Positions 22,431 to 29,373 of a DNA stretch of 29,373 nucleotides are shown here, in pieces. Numbering within the stretch: position 1 is the stretch's first letter; each line of letters begins with the position of its first letter. Under the pieces are notes generated by a model. That model was not told the DNA's origin. It searched no databases and worked only from the letters and a program-made list of their open reading frames with translations. The position numbers and the translations under genes were made by a program. Source of the stretch: an uncultured Bacteroidia bacterium. GTDB lineage: Bacteria > Bacteroidota > Bacteroidia > SpSt-205. The stretch covers positions 1 through 29,373 of the forward strand of contig CALKJV010000112.1 of assembly GCA_937995505.1 (NCBI GenBank), in the 5' to 3' direction.

Positions 22431-24078
22431 GGATGACGGTTACTTTGATTTGACCTGGGTACTGCATGGTGTTTTGGATCTCTTCGGCGACGGCCTGGGC
22501 GATCTGGTCGGTGAGGGTGTCGCTTACTTTCTCACTCTCTACGAGGATGCGTAGTTCTCGGCCCGCTTGGATGGCATAACATTGGGTAACGCCAGGGAAT
22601 TTTTTCGGTAGGGCTTCCAACTGTTGGATACGCTGGAGGTATTTCTCTACCGTCTCGCGGCGGGCGCCAGGCCGTGCGCCGCTAATCGCATCCGCTACCT
22701 GCACGATAGGAGCGAGGATAGTGGTCATCTCAATCTCATCGTGATGAGCGCCCACCGCATTGAGCACTTCGGGGTGTTCTCGGTTGCGTCGTAGGATCTC
22801 CATACCCAGCAAGGCGTGAGGCAGCTCGGGGTTCTCATCTGAGACTTTTCCGATATCGTGGAAAAGTCCGGCGCGTTTAGCAAATCGTACCCGTTCCTTA
22901 GAGAGGCCGAGCTCTGCGGCTATTAGCGCTGACAGACGAGCTACTTCCTTAGAGTGATGCAGGAGATTCTGCCCGAAGGAAAATCGGAATCGCATGCGCC
23001 CGACCAGCTCAATGATCTCTGGTGCTACACCCCGAAGGTCTAAGCCGGAGATGGCTCGCCGGCCTGCATTGCGAATCTCCTCCTCAATCTCTTGCTCTAC
23101 CTTTTTAGCTACCTCTTCTATACGGGCTGGGTGTACCCGCCCATCCGCCAGTAGCAGCTGTAGCGTACGGCTCGCCACCTCTCGCCGAATCGGGTCGTGG
23201 GACGAGATTACAATCGCTCCAGGCGTGTCATCTACGATAATCTCTACACCAGTGAGGCTTTCTAAGGTGCGTATATTGCGGCCTTCCCGCCCGATGATGC
23301 GCCCTTTGTGCTCATCGCTCTCTAAGGGGAAGGTCGTGATGCTGTGCTGAATGGCCTGTTCTACTCCTACCCGAGAGAGGGTGATGGCGATGATACGCTG
23401 GGACTCTTGCACGGCTTGGAGTTTGGCTTCCTCTAAGACCTGCTGAATGTGGTTACGGGCGCGTTCCTCGGCCTCATGGCGTAGGTTCTCCATGAGCTGC
23501 TGGAGCGCCTCTTCTCGGCTCAAGCCCGCTACCTCTTCTAACTTCTGGTTGAGACTCTTCTCCTTATCAGCCAGAGCCACTTCGCGGGAGAGGAGCTCTT
23601 GCCAGCGCTGCTCTTGGGCTTCTCGCTGCTGCTCCAGCTTCTCAAGGTCGCGCTGCAAGGCGCTAAGCTGGGCCTGAAGCTCACTTTGCCGGCGATTGAC
23701 AGACTCTTCTAAGGCGAGCACTTGCCTGTGCCGATCCTCTACCTCACGCGTGCGGGCTTCGGCCTCGGAGAGAAGCTTTTGAGATTTTTCTTTGGCTTCG
23801 GTGATTTCCTGCGCCAACTTTTCCCGCGTACGCTTCTCTGCTTCTTTTTCTGCTTGCTGCAACCGTCGGTTTGCTTCTTGAAGCTTCTGGTGGGCTTTGC
23901 GCTCTAACTGCTGGGAGCGAGCCTGCGACTCTTTCTCTAAGGCCTCTAAGCGAGCCTGGTGATCAAGTTCTTGAGCATGAAGCTTTTCCCGCTGCTTTCG
24001 GGCTGCTACCTGAAATCCTACATAGCCTATTACGGCGCCTACGAGTAGTCCTACTGCAATTGGTACGATCCATTCCAT
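22399..24078 (-). CDS. rny: Ribonuclease Y
   Basis: 559 aa, the membrane-anchored endoribonuclease that initiates mRNA decay. One N-terminal helix (WIVPIAVGLLVGAVIGYVGF) is followed by a coiled coil (~30-240), a KH RNA-binding domain with GRIIGREGRNI (259-269), and an HD phosphohydrolase domain with LLHHSKEVA, FHDIGK (His407, Asp408) and AHHDE. Length and domain order are as in the family. ATG 24078 lies 6 bp after zapA; the order zapA-rny is common in Bacteroidota. The DoxX-type gene starts within its 3' end. Confidence 0.97.
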   Translation of the reverse strand: MEWIVPIAVGLLVGAVIGYVGFQVAARKQREKLHAQELDHQARLEALEKESQARSQQLERKAHQKLQEANRRLQQAEKEAEKRTREKLAQEITEAKEKSQKLLSEAEARTREVEDRHRQVLALEESVNRRQSELQAQLSALQRDLEKLEQQREAQEQRWQELLSREVALADKEKSLNQKLEEVAGLSREEALQQLMENLRHEAEERARNHIQQVLEEAKLQAVQESQRIIAITLSRVGVEQAIQHSITTFPLESDEHKGRIIGREGRNIRTLESLTGVEIIVDDTPGAIVISSHDPIRREVASRTLQLLLADGRVHPARIEEVAKKVEQEIEEEIRNAGRRAISGLDLRGVAPEIIELVGRMRFRFSFGQNLLHHSKEVARLSALIAAELGLSKERVRFAKRAGLFHDIGKVSDENPELPHALLGMEILRRNREHPEVLNAVGAHHDEIEMTTILAPIVQVADAISGARPGARRETVEKYLQRIQQLEALPKKFPGVTQCYAIQAGRELRILVESEKVSDTLTDQIAQAVAEEIQNTMQYPGQIKVTVIREKRSTATAR

Positions 24079-24084
24079 AGTTTT

Positions 24085-24351
24085 TTAGTTTTTGGGTGAA
24101 GGCAGTAGGGCTTCTATGCGCTGGCAGAAGGCCTCGTACCGTTGGAGCCTGTCTTGGAGCGCCTCCAGCACGGTGAGCGTAGCCATCAGAAAGTGGGTAA
24201 GCTCATCGACATGGGGTCGCTCTTTTCGGAAGGCTTCAGCTTGCTGCTGGAGGGTTTGCAGCAGCGCTTCTACTCTAACTATTGTCTCGGGCGGCGCCTG
24301 TATCGTCAGACTGCGCCCGAAAAGCGTCCACGTCCGAGTCTCCTGTACCAT
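24085..24351 (-). CDS. zapA: Cell division protein ZapA
   Basis: 88 aa from ATG 24351. ZapA binds FtsZ and bundles its filaments. The N-terminal beta domain (WTLFGRSLTIQAPPETIVRV) corresponds to the family's hairpin segment, followed by a helical coiled-coil tail (LLQTLQQQAEAFRKE, then LTVLEALQDRLQRYEAF). An upstream in-frame ATG at 24399 adds a basic 16-residue stretch not seen in ZapA and is rejected. It lies between the coiled-coil gene (77-bp overlap) and rny (6-bp gap). The identity rests on fold pattern, size and conserved neighbourhood. Confidence 0.8.
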   Translation of the reverse strand: MVQETRTWTLFGRSLTIQAPPETIVRVEALLQTLQQQAEAFRKERPHVDELTHFLMATLTVLEALQDRLQRYEAFCQRIEALLPSPKN

Positions 24352-24544
24352 ACGATAGAGCCCTACGTACTTTACTTTGGAGCGACACAAGGTGCGCACG
24401 AGTGCGCTCCCACTGCCGCTGCCAGGACAAAAGTAATTGTTTTTTCTCGTTTTCAGTTTTGAGCTGGGCGGCTTTTAGGGCGCGGATCTGCTCTTCTAAG
24501 CGTTCTAGCCGCGCTTCAATCTCCTCTATAGGCGGTATAGACAT
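24275..24544 (-). CDS. Small coiled-coil protein upstream of zapA
   Basis: 89 aa. Residues 5-60 are a strongly charged heptad-like helix (IEEIEARLERLEEQIRALKA, then LKTENEKKQLLLSWQRQWER), followed by a polar, probably disordered tail. The family is not recognised by name; Bacteroidota often carry a similar short coiled-coil gene directly before zapA, so a role as a ZapB-like divisome partner is a guess. The start overlaps the M1 peptidase stop by 29 bp and its 3' end overlaps zapA by 77 bp; the tail is encoded mostly in that overlap, so its functional part probably ends near residue 62. Confidence 0.65.
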   Translation of the reverse strand: MSIPPIEEIEARLERLEEQIRALKAAQLKTENEKKQLLLSWQRQWERTRAHLVSLQSKVRRALSYGTGDSDVDAFRAQSDDTGAARDNS

Positions 24545-26750
24545 GGTTCAGCGGGCGAATGTCTAAGGAAATTCCCTGGGGGTCCAGCTCTACCTTTTGC
24601 ACAGGCGAGCGTGTATAAAAGACCTTGAGGCAGCGTGTCGGGTCTTTGGCCCAAATTTCAGCGGGCACATACCATAGCGAAGCTGCGCCGTTGGTATAGG
24701 TGAGCTTTATCCACATGGGCCACACAAGCCCTTTATTCTCAAAGCGTACCCGAACCTCATACAGTTGCTCGCTGCGCAGATGTTTAGCTGCTGCTACCTG
24801 GGCCTTAGAAAGGCGCGCTTTGGCTTCTTCTCGCTGCGCTGCATAAGCCTTGAAATTCGCCTCTACGTACTTATCTCGCAGTTGGGGCCACCGCTCTACA
24901 TAAAATCGCTGCCGCACGGTGTCGCGTGCGAGATACTTGAGATAGCGTGCGACAGCCTGACTTTCCTCCGCTAAGAGGGTGGCTTCCAGCTTTTCGGAGA
25001 CTTTCACTCGCTCCTGGACTACGGTGTCTATGGCTATATCTACGGCTTCACTGCCCATAAACCATCCCCGCCAGAACCATCCCAGCTCCTGTTCTACCGA
25101 CCCCGAGACTACCCTAAAGAAGTCCCACGGCTCTGGATGCTTGAAGGCCCATGCACGCGCATAGCGCGCAAAAGCCGTATCCATGCGCTCAGGGTCCAGA
25201 ATATACTCACGCAGCGTCTCTAAGCCTACGGCTACTTTGAGGTAGGCATTGGCGCCCATTTCTCGGATGCTGAAGGGATGCACCATGATGGGTTGGCTTC
25301 GCCCGCTGGCGAGGTAGTCTCGCACCCGGCCTCGCTCAGCTTCCCCTTCTCCCCGTCGTATAAGTGGCTCAAAGGTCTCTTTGGAAAGGTTTTCCAGGTA
25401 GGTGTTGAACCCTTCATCCAGCCACATCCAGCGCCGCTCATCCGAGCAGATGAACATCGGAAAGAAATTGTGCCCAACTTCATGGATGACTAACGAAATA
25501 AAGCTCTGTCTCGCGGCTTCGCTGTAAGAGCCGTCTTTTTCTGGCTTCTGCCGGCCACAAAAGACTATCATGGGATATTCCATCCCATACACTGCGCCGT
25601 AGGTTACGCTCATGCTGGGATAGGGAAAAGGCACGGTATAGCGACTGTATTCATGGAGGGTGTGTTCGGCGGCGCCAAGCGCTATGTGCCGCCATAGAGG
25701 AGCGACTTCTGGGGTATACAGAGACTGTACTAAGGTGGGCTGAGGAGCGCCGGGCACTTGAGTGTAGCGGGTCTCCCAGATGTACTGATTGGAGGCTGCG
25801 AAGGCAAAGTCCCGTACATTTTGGGCTTTGAAGCGCCAAGCCAAGGTATCTTTACCTGGACGCTGATAGGCTTCCTTCTCTGAGATGATGAAGGTAGTGC
25901 TGTCAAAGCCTACTCGCTTCCAGCGCTCCAGCTGAGTAGGGGAGAGAACCGCCTCGGGGTTTTGTAAGAGGCCTGTAGCTGAGAGGGTATAGCCCTTGGG
26001 CATGCGGATGATGACCTCATAGTCGCCAAATTCTGTGGCAAACTCGCTCGGGCCGTAGTAAGGCATGGTCTCCCACCCGCGCACATCGTTGAGGAGGAGG
26101 GGGCGGGGGTAGTATTGGGCTACTTGGTAGATGGGTCCTCGGTCAGTCAGGAGGTACCCCCCTCGGCCTTCTACCGTGGCGTCGTTGAGCGTAAAGTTCC
26201 AGCGCAGCTGCAAGACCACCTGCTGGCCTGCTTGTAAGCAGCGCGGCAAGGCTACCTCCATGGCCGTTTGGTGCATGCGATAGGGGAGCGGGCGAGTCTG
26301 GGTGCCTTCTTCTAAAGCTACTAGCTCTAACTGAAAGTCTGTGCGTTGGTAATTTTCCAGCTGGCGGGCATAAAGTTCTATCCGAGAGGCTTCGCCGCGG
26401 CGGGTATCTCGTTGGAAGTTTTCCCAGATGAAGTTTCGGGCTTGATGCCCTGGGCTTTCTAAGCTGAAGTACTTCGGCTCTACGGCGAGCCAGAGGTAAC
26501 ATATCTCAAAGGGACCGTTGTGCGTGTAGGTGAGGCGAGCCAGACCCCGCAGCCGATGCGTAGCTGGGTCTAAGGTAAGCTCCATCTGGTAGTCGGCGCG
26601 ATTTTGCCAGTAGAGAGGGGAGGGAGTGCCTAAGACAGTGCGAGAAGGCGGTGGCGGCGGTGCATAGTCCGCTAAGGGAAGAAAAGGATCGGCTTGCCAG
26701 CTGCTCTGCGCCCATCCCAGCCCCCCCACGAGAACCCAAATCCAACGCAT
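24516..26750 (-). CDS. Exported M1-family metallopeptidase
   Basis: 744 aa. The signal peptide (MRWIWVLVGGLGWAQ) ends before Ser; cleavage as WA-Q is also possible. An N-terminal beta-saddle (~45-260) precedes the catalytic domain: substrate loop GMEYPM replaces the GAMEN motif, and zinc site HEVGH (His423, Glu424, His427) is joined by Glu446 in WLDEGF, the HExxHx18E pattern. The GMEYPM variant is typical of a Bacteroidetes M1 subgroup. A helical C-terminal region follows. No T9SS sorting domain is seen, so it is likely periplasmic or outer-membrane associated, unlike the M1 protein at 6620. It heads a six-gene operon from a leaderless promoter. Confidence 0.93.
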   Translation of the reverse strand: MRWIWVLVGGLGWAQSSWQADPFLPLADYAPPPPPSRTVLGTPSPLYWQNRADYQMELTLDPATHRLRGLARLTYTHNGPFEICYLWLAVEPKYFSLESPGHQARNFIWENFQRDTRRGEASRIELYARQLENYQRTDFQLELVALEEGTQTRPLPYRMHQTAMEVALPRCLQAGQQVVLQLRWNFTLNDATVEGRGGYLLTDRGPIYQVAQYYPRPLLLNDVRGWETMPYYGPSEFATEFGDYEVIIRMPKGYTLSATGLLQNPEAVLSPTQLERWKRVGFDSTTFIISEKEAYQRPGKDTLAWRFKAQNVRDFAFAASNQYIWETRYTQVPGAPQPTLVQSLYTPEVAPLWRHIALGAAEHTLHEYSRYTVPFPYPSMSVTYGAVYGMEYPMIVFCGRQKPEKDGSYSEAARQSFISLVIHEVGHNFFPMFICSDERRWMWLDEGFNTYLENLSKETFEPLIRRGEGEAERGRVRDYLASGRSQPIMVHPFSIREMGANAYLKVAVGLETLREYILDPERMDTAFARYARAWAFKHPEPWDFFRVVSGSVEQELGWFWRGWFMGSEAVDIAIDTVVQERVKVSEKLEATLLAEESQAVARYLKYLARDTVRQRFYVERWPQLRDKYVEANFKAYAAQREEAKARLSKAQVAAAKHLRSEQLYEVRVRFENKGLVWPMWIKLTYTNGAASLWYVPAEIWAKDPTRCLKVFYTRSPVQKVELDPQGISLDIRPLNHVYTAYRGD

Positions 26751-26754
26751 CAGG

Positions 26755-26762
26755 CAAAAATA
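26755..26762 (-). promoter_or_regulatory. -7 promoter box TATTTTTG, leaderless start at 26750
   Basis: Read on the minus strand from 26762 to 26755 it matches TAnnTTTG. It is followed by CCTG and then ATG at 26750 with CGT as second codon. Drives the operon M1 peptidase to permease. Confidence 0.75.
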
Positions 26763-26951
26763 CTACCTCCAGGGCCATTCTCTGTGGCCCATTCTCTGTG
26801 CCCTCTGTGTCTCTTTGGTGGGTTTTTGAGAATAAACCACGGAGGCACAGAGAGCACGGAGGTTTTTACACAGAGAAGGGGGCTCGCTGTGCACCCTCTG
26901 TGGCTGGGGGGATCGATCGCCCGACAAACATTTGCGTGTTAAGAAAGTTTA
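26763..26951. other. Divergent intergenic region, largest gene-free stretch
   Basis: The largest non-coding gap of the window, 213 bp in full (26751-26963) including both promoter boxes. It holds the inverted CTCTGTG/CACAGAG element and no ORF with coding character. A TTTG at 26931-26934 lies 17 bp before the 26952 box and might serve as its -33 element. Confidence 0.6.
26780..26902. repeat. Imperfect inverted repeat built of CTCTGTG/CACAGAG units
   Basis: CTCTGTG occurs at 26780, 26794, 26803 and 26896; its complement CACAGAG at 26846 and 26869. The core is a 26-bp arm at 26794-26819 whose reverse complement matches 26836-26861 at 21 of 26 positions, with a 16-bp loop. As RNA it would fold into a long hairpin. 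Similar CACGGAGGCACAGAG-type segments are, as I recall, dispersed in many unrelated environmental genomes; no copy number can be judged from this window. Confidence 0.75.
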
Positions 26952-26959
26952 TATCTTTG
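26952..26959 (+). promoter_or_regulatory. -7 promoter box TATCTTTG, leaderless start at 26964
   Basis: Matches TAnnTTTG, then CAGC, then ATG at 26964 with CGT as second codon. A TTTG lies 17 bp upstream at 26931-26934, near the spacing expected of a Bacteroidetes -33 element. Confidence 0.75.
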
Positions 26960-26963
26960 CAGC

Positions 26964-27332
26964 ATGCGTAACGTACTACCCGTACTCGTAGGCTTGCTAC
27001 TGGGCTGGGCTTTTGCGCAGAGCCCTTCTGGGGTGGCTCAGAAAGAGTCTGCCAGTGAATTCCTCATCCAATCAAAAGACCCTTCCGTAGCTTACCTCGC
27101 CGTAGTGCAGCTAAGAGACCACAAACCTGGCACAGAAGTAGAGCCCCGCTGGGCAGAAGCTCAAACGCAAATCCTATCCAAGCACGGCATCTACGGCGTT
27201 CAGTTGCTGCAAGCCAAAGAAGCCGAATGGACCCTCCAACTGGTCGTGCGATCGGATATGCCTATCTCAGACCTAGAAGAGGTCCTGCGCGCTTACCTCG
27301 GCCAAACTCTCTCCCTAACCCGCAAAAACTAA
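26964..27332 (+). CDS. Small secreted protein of unknown function
   Basis: 122 aa with a clear signal peptide (MRNVLPVLVGLLLGWAFAQ) likely cleaved before Gln19. The mature ~104 residues are mixed alpha/beta: an Ala/Glu-rich stretch (ESASEFLIQSKDPSVAYL), then LQLVVRSDMPISDLEEVLRA, and a basic end (TRKN). No family is recognised. There is no lipobox and no T9SS domain, so a periplasmic location is likely. It leads a two-gene unit; the large secreted protein begins 7 bp after its stop and may depend on it. The start is fixed by the promoter box four bases upstream. Confidence 0.75.
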   Translation: MRNVLPVLVGLLLGWAFAQSPSGVAQKESASEFLIQSKDPSVAYLAVVQLRDHKPGTEVEPRWAEAQTQILSKHGIYGVQLLQAKEAEWTLQLVVRSDMPISDLEEVLRAYLGQTLSLTRKN

Positions 27333-27339
27333 CTGTGCT

Positions 27340-29373
27340 ATGCGATACCTATTCTTACTTGGGCTTGCGACTTTCTCTCTGTGGGCACAGACTATCCTCG
27401 TAGACGGTACGGGCGATGGCTCCTTTGAGGCAAGCACCTTTTGCGGAAATAGTGGTACTGTGAATGGTTGGACCATCGTCAACGGCACGCAGCCCAACCG
27501 CTGGGCGGTAAATACCGGCGCTGGCGCACAGCACGGCTCCCGAGCTATCTACATCACCAATAACTGCGCTCCCAATCCCCCCCCGCATAACTATAATACC
27601 GGTAGTTCCTCCGTCGTGCATTTCTATCGGGATGTGACGCTGCCAGCAGGCCAGCCCTACCTGCAGATTTCTGCCTACGTCAAGGTGCAAGGGGAAGGTA
27701 CCTCTACTCAATATGACTACTTAGACATTTTTCTAGCGCCTACTTCTGTCACCCCTACCGCAGGAACCCAGGTGAATTCGGCCTATCGGATAGCCCGCTA
27801 CAACCTGCTAAGTAGCTCTTGGGTAGCCATCGGACCGCTGTACTACTGTGGCACGGCCGGGCAGTCCTACCGGATTATTTTCTCTTGGATAAATGATAAT
27901 TCTGTCGGTACGCAGCCGCCAGCAGCTGTAGACCGAGTACACATCGTGGCCACTGCCACGCCACCTCCTCCACCTTCTATACCGGGTGCAATCATCAATG
28001 TACCTGCACTGCCGTATACCCACGGTGCAGGCAATACCTGCGGTCAAGGCAATGACCTCACCGCCAGCAATATGCCTGTATGCGGCAGCTCCTTCTACTA
28101 TGGAGGGGAGGATATGCTGTGGAGGTTTACTCCCTCGGTAAGTGGTACAGTTCAAATTCAGCTTACCTCTTCTACCACTTGGACGGGGCTCATGCTATAT
28201 GAGGAGGGATGCGGCAGACTCAATTGCGTAACCTACGCTCAGAGCTCCAGCGGCGATAAAACCCTCTGCGCTGACGTAGTCGCAGGGCGGACCTACTATC
28301 TGCACCTGGACTATTGGCCTACTCCAACCTGTGGGCCGTTCCAAAACTTAACTATTCAGATATTGCCGCATTCTGCACCGACTTGCAGTGCACCTTTATT
28401 TACAAGCTTCCCTGTGGCGACTACGGGTACTACGGTAGGGGCTCCCCTCCTCGGAGTAACTCCTTCTTGTGGTGGTGGTGCTTGCTCGTTTATTGGTCGG
28501 TGGTATCAATTTGTGGCCACCTCTCCCAATATGACTGTGCATGTGGCCCCAGGCACCCTCTCAGATCCCGCCGTAGCGGTGTATAGCGCCCCCTCTTGTA
28601 ATGGGCCTTTTACCCAGATAGCTTGTAACGATGATGCTCCGAGCGGCTGTGAGTCTTCCCCCAAGTATGCTCGGCTGGCGCTTACAGGGCTTACGGTAGG
28701 GCAGACTTATTATGTGGCGGTTTTTGCAGGCTCAGAGGGAGGTTCGGGAGATTATGTCTTAGGGATATGGGAGACTGCGGGTCAGCCTCCCTCGCAGTAT
28801 GGGCAGGACTGTGCAGCCATCCCTGGCAACCCTGCCTCTGGCCCCTTGCCGGTATGCAGCCCGAATTTTAGCGTAGGAGCCCCAGGATTTTTGGGTTCAG
28901 GCTTTGCCTGCGACTTACCCTATCCTGCTGGCGGATGTCCTGCCTCGTGCCTTAGCGCCGGTGAGCGCAACATCGTCTGGCTCCGCCTCCCTATTCAAAG
29001 TGACGGAGATCTCTCCTTCGCTATCCAGCCCAGTACAAATGTAGACTATGACTGGATCCTCTATCGTATAGATAATGTAGCTAACCCTTGCCAGGCTATC
29101 CGCAATGGAACTCTCAATCCTGTGCGCTGCAGCTACGATGCTCCTACCTCCTGTGATGGTACTTACAATACAGGCGTAGCTTGTGGGTCGCCTGGCTGCG
29201 CCTCGGGTACGTGCGAGGGCGCAGGGGGACAGGGCTGGCTCAGCTGCGTCTCTGTAAGTGCAGGCGAGGTGTATCTCTTGGGGATCGCTAACTATACTAC
29301 CACTTTTCCTGGCTTCACCCTCGATTTTGGCAGCTCTCCCATAGACTACACGGTGACAGGGCCTCGGGTCTGG
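27340..29373 (+). CDS. Large Cys-rich multidomain secreted protein, 5' part (runs off the window)
   Basis: The frame is open from ATG 27340 to the window end (678 codons, no stop). The signal peptide MRYLFLLGLATFSLWAQ is followed by Gln or Thr. Residues ~20-205 form a predicted beta-sandwich (HGSRAIYITNN, VHFYRDVTLPAGQPYL, QYDYLDIFLAP). A Pro-rich linker (TPPPPPSIPG) leads to at least three Cys-rich beta modules of the kind used in bacterial PPC-like repeats: GGEDMLWRFTPSVSGTVQIQ with TYYLHLDYW; WYQFVATSPNMTVHV with VGQTYYVAVFAG; IVWLRLPIQSDGDLSFAIQP with VYLLGIANY. The C-terminus, where a T9SS sorting domain would be expected, is outside the window. Probable surface adhesin or matrix protein. 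A C8 tract lies at 27577-27584. Confidence 0.85.
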   Translation, partial: MRYLFLLGLATFSLWAQTILVDGTGDGSFEASTFCGNSGTVNGWTIVNGTQPNRWAVNTGAGAQHGSRAIYITNNCAPNPPPHNYNTGSSSVVHFYRDVTLPAGQPYLQISAYVKVQGEGTSTQYDYLDIFLAPTSVTPTAGTQVNSAYRIARYNLLSSSWVAIGPLYYCGTAGQSYRIIFSWINDNSVGTQPPAAVDRVHIVATATPPPPPSIPGAIINVPALPYTHGAGNTCGQGNDLTASNMPVCGSSFYYGGEDMLWRFTPSVSGTVQIQLTSSTTWTGLMLYEEGCGRLNCVTYAQSSSGDKTLCADVVAGRTYYLHLDYWPTPTCGPFQNLTIQILPHSAPTCSAPLFTSFPVATTGTTVGAPLLGVTPSCGGGACSFIGRWYQFVATSPNMTVHVAPGTLSDPAVAVYSAPSCNGPFTQIACNDDAPSGCESSPKYARLALTGLTVGQTYYVAVFAGSEGGSGDYVLGIWETAGQPPSQYGQDCAAIPGNPASGPLPVCSPNFSVGAPGFLGSGFACDLPYPAGGCPASCLSAGERNIVWLRLPIQSDGDLSFAIQPSTNVDYDWILYRIDNVANPCQAIRNGTLNPVRCSYDAPTSCDGTYNTGVACGSPGCASGTCEGAGGQGWLSCVSVSAGEVYLLGIANYTTTFPGFTLDFGSSPIDYTVTGPRVW

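Noticed and set aside
26780..26902. CRISPR array or tandem repeat
   Set aside because: The 7-bp words occur in both orientations at irregular spacing with no spacer structure.
27355..28155. Minus-strand frames opposite the large secreted protein
   Set aside because: Antisense shadows; the plus strand has a signal peptide and a frame open through the whole region.
28314..28586. Plus-strand 90-codon frame in the same region
   Set aside because: Out of frame with the open 678-codon gene, no promoter box and no family resemblance.
1..29373. tRNA genes, rRNA, riboswitches, insertion sequences or phage genes
   Set aside because: No cloverleaf-like segment, transposase, integrase or known riboswitch core was recognised, and the gaps between genes are too small for most of these.

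Overview
The window looks like a compact chromosomal segment of a Bacteroidota bacterium of moderately high GC content, probably from an uncultured lineage. Three things point there. Two proteins end in type IX secretion (T9SS) C-terminal sorting domains. Signal peptides end in W-A/G-Q, as in the Bacteroidetes Q-rule. Promoter boxes of the Bacteroidetes form TAnnTTTG sit in front of nearly every transcription unit, while Shine-Dalgarno sequences are essentially absent. No tRNA, rRNA, CRISPR array, insertion sequence or prophage gene was recognised. Coding density is very high: most gaps are under 50 bp and many genes overlap.

Layout. 3-491: the 3' end of a secreted CUB plus T9SS-domain protein. 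423-1830 (minus): yjbQ-mutY. 1875-5058 (plus): a predicted outer-membrane barrel, a metal-site-degenerate secreted amidohydrolase and an M19-type dipeptidase homologue. 5091-6575: a MoxR/ChlI-type AAA+ ATPase. 6620-8881: a T9SS-secreted M1 peptidase. 8903-12303: rplM-rpsI-rpsB-hisS and a TPR lipoprotein. 12104-18441 (minus): guaB, a membrane SpoIIE/PP2C phosphatase, a STAS antagonist, an HATPase kinase, ruvB and queG. 18478-20458 (plus): nuoI, nuoJ, a pyruvoyltetrahydropterin-synthase-type QueD homologue and folE. 20455-26750 (minus): a six-gene overlapping operon of M1 peptidase, coiled-coil protein, zapA, rny, DoxX-type membrane protein and a lone DppB-type permease. 26751-26963: the only sizeable intergenic region, holding an inverted CTCTGTG/CACAGAG repeat. 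26964-29373: a small secreted protein and the start of a very large Cys-rich secreted protein that runs off the window.

How the genes work together. Phosphatase, STAS antagonist and HATPase form a complete partner-switching module whose output is not encoded here. The PTPS homologue and folE are consecutive steps of pterin synthesis from GTP; guaB supplies guanine nucleotides and queG acts at the end of queuosine synthesis. ZapA and RNase Y are paired as they often are in Bacteroidota.

The most notable signal is regulatory. In five lead genes the TAnnTTTG box is followed by exactly four bases, then the start codon and a CGN arginine codon; four more lead genes have the box 3-12 nt from the start. 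This geometry implies systematic leaderless transcription, and it also fixes several start codons.
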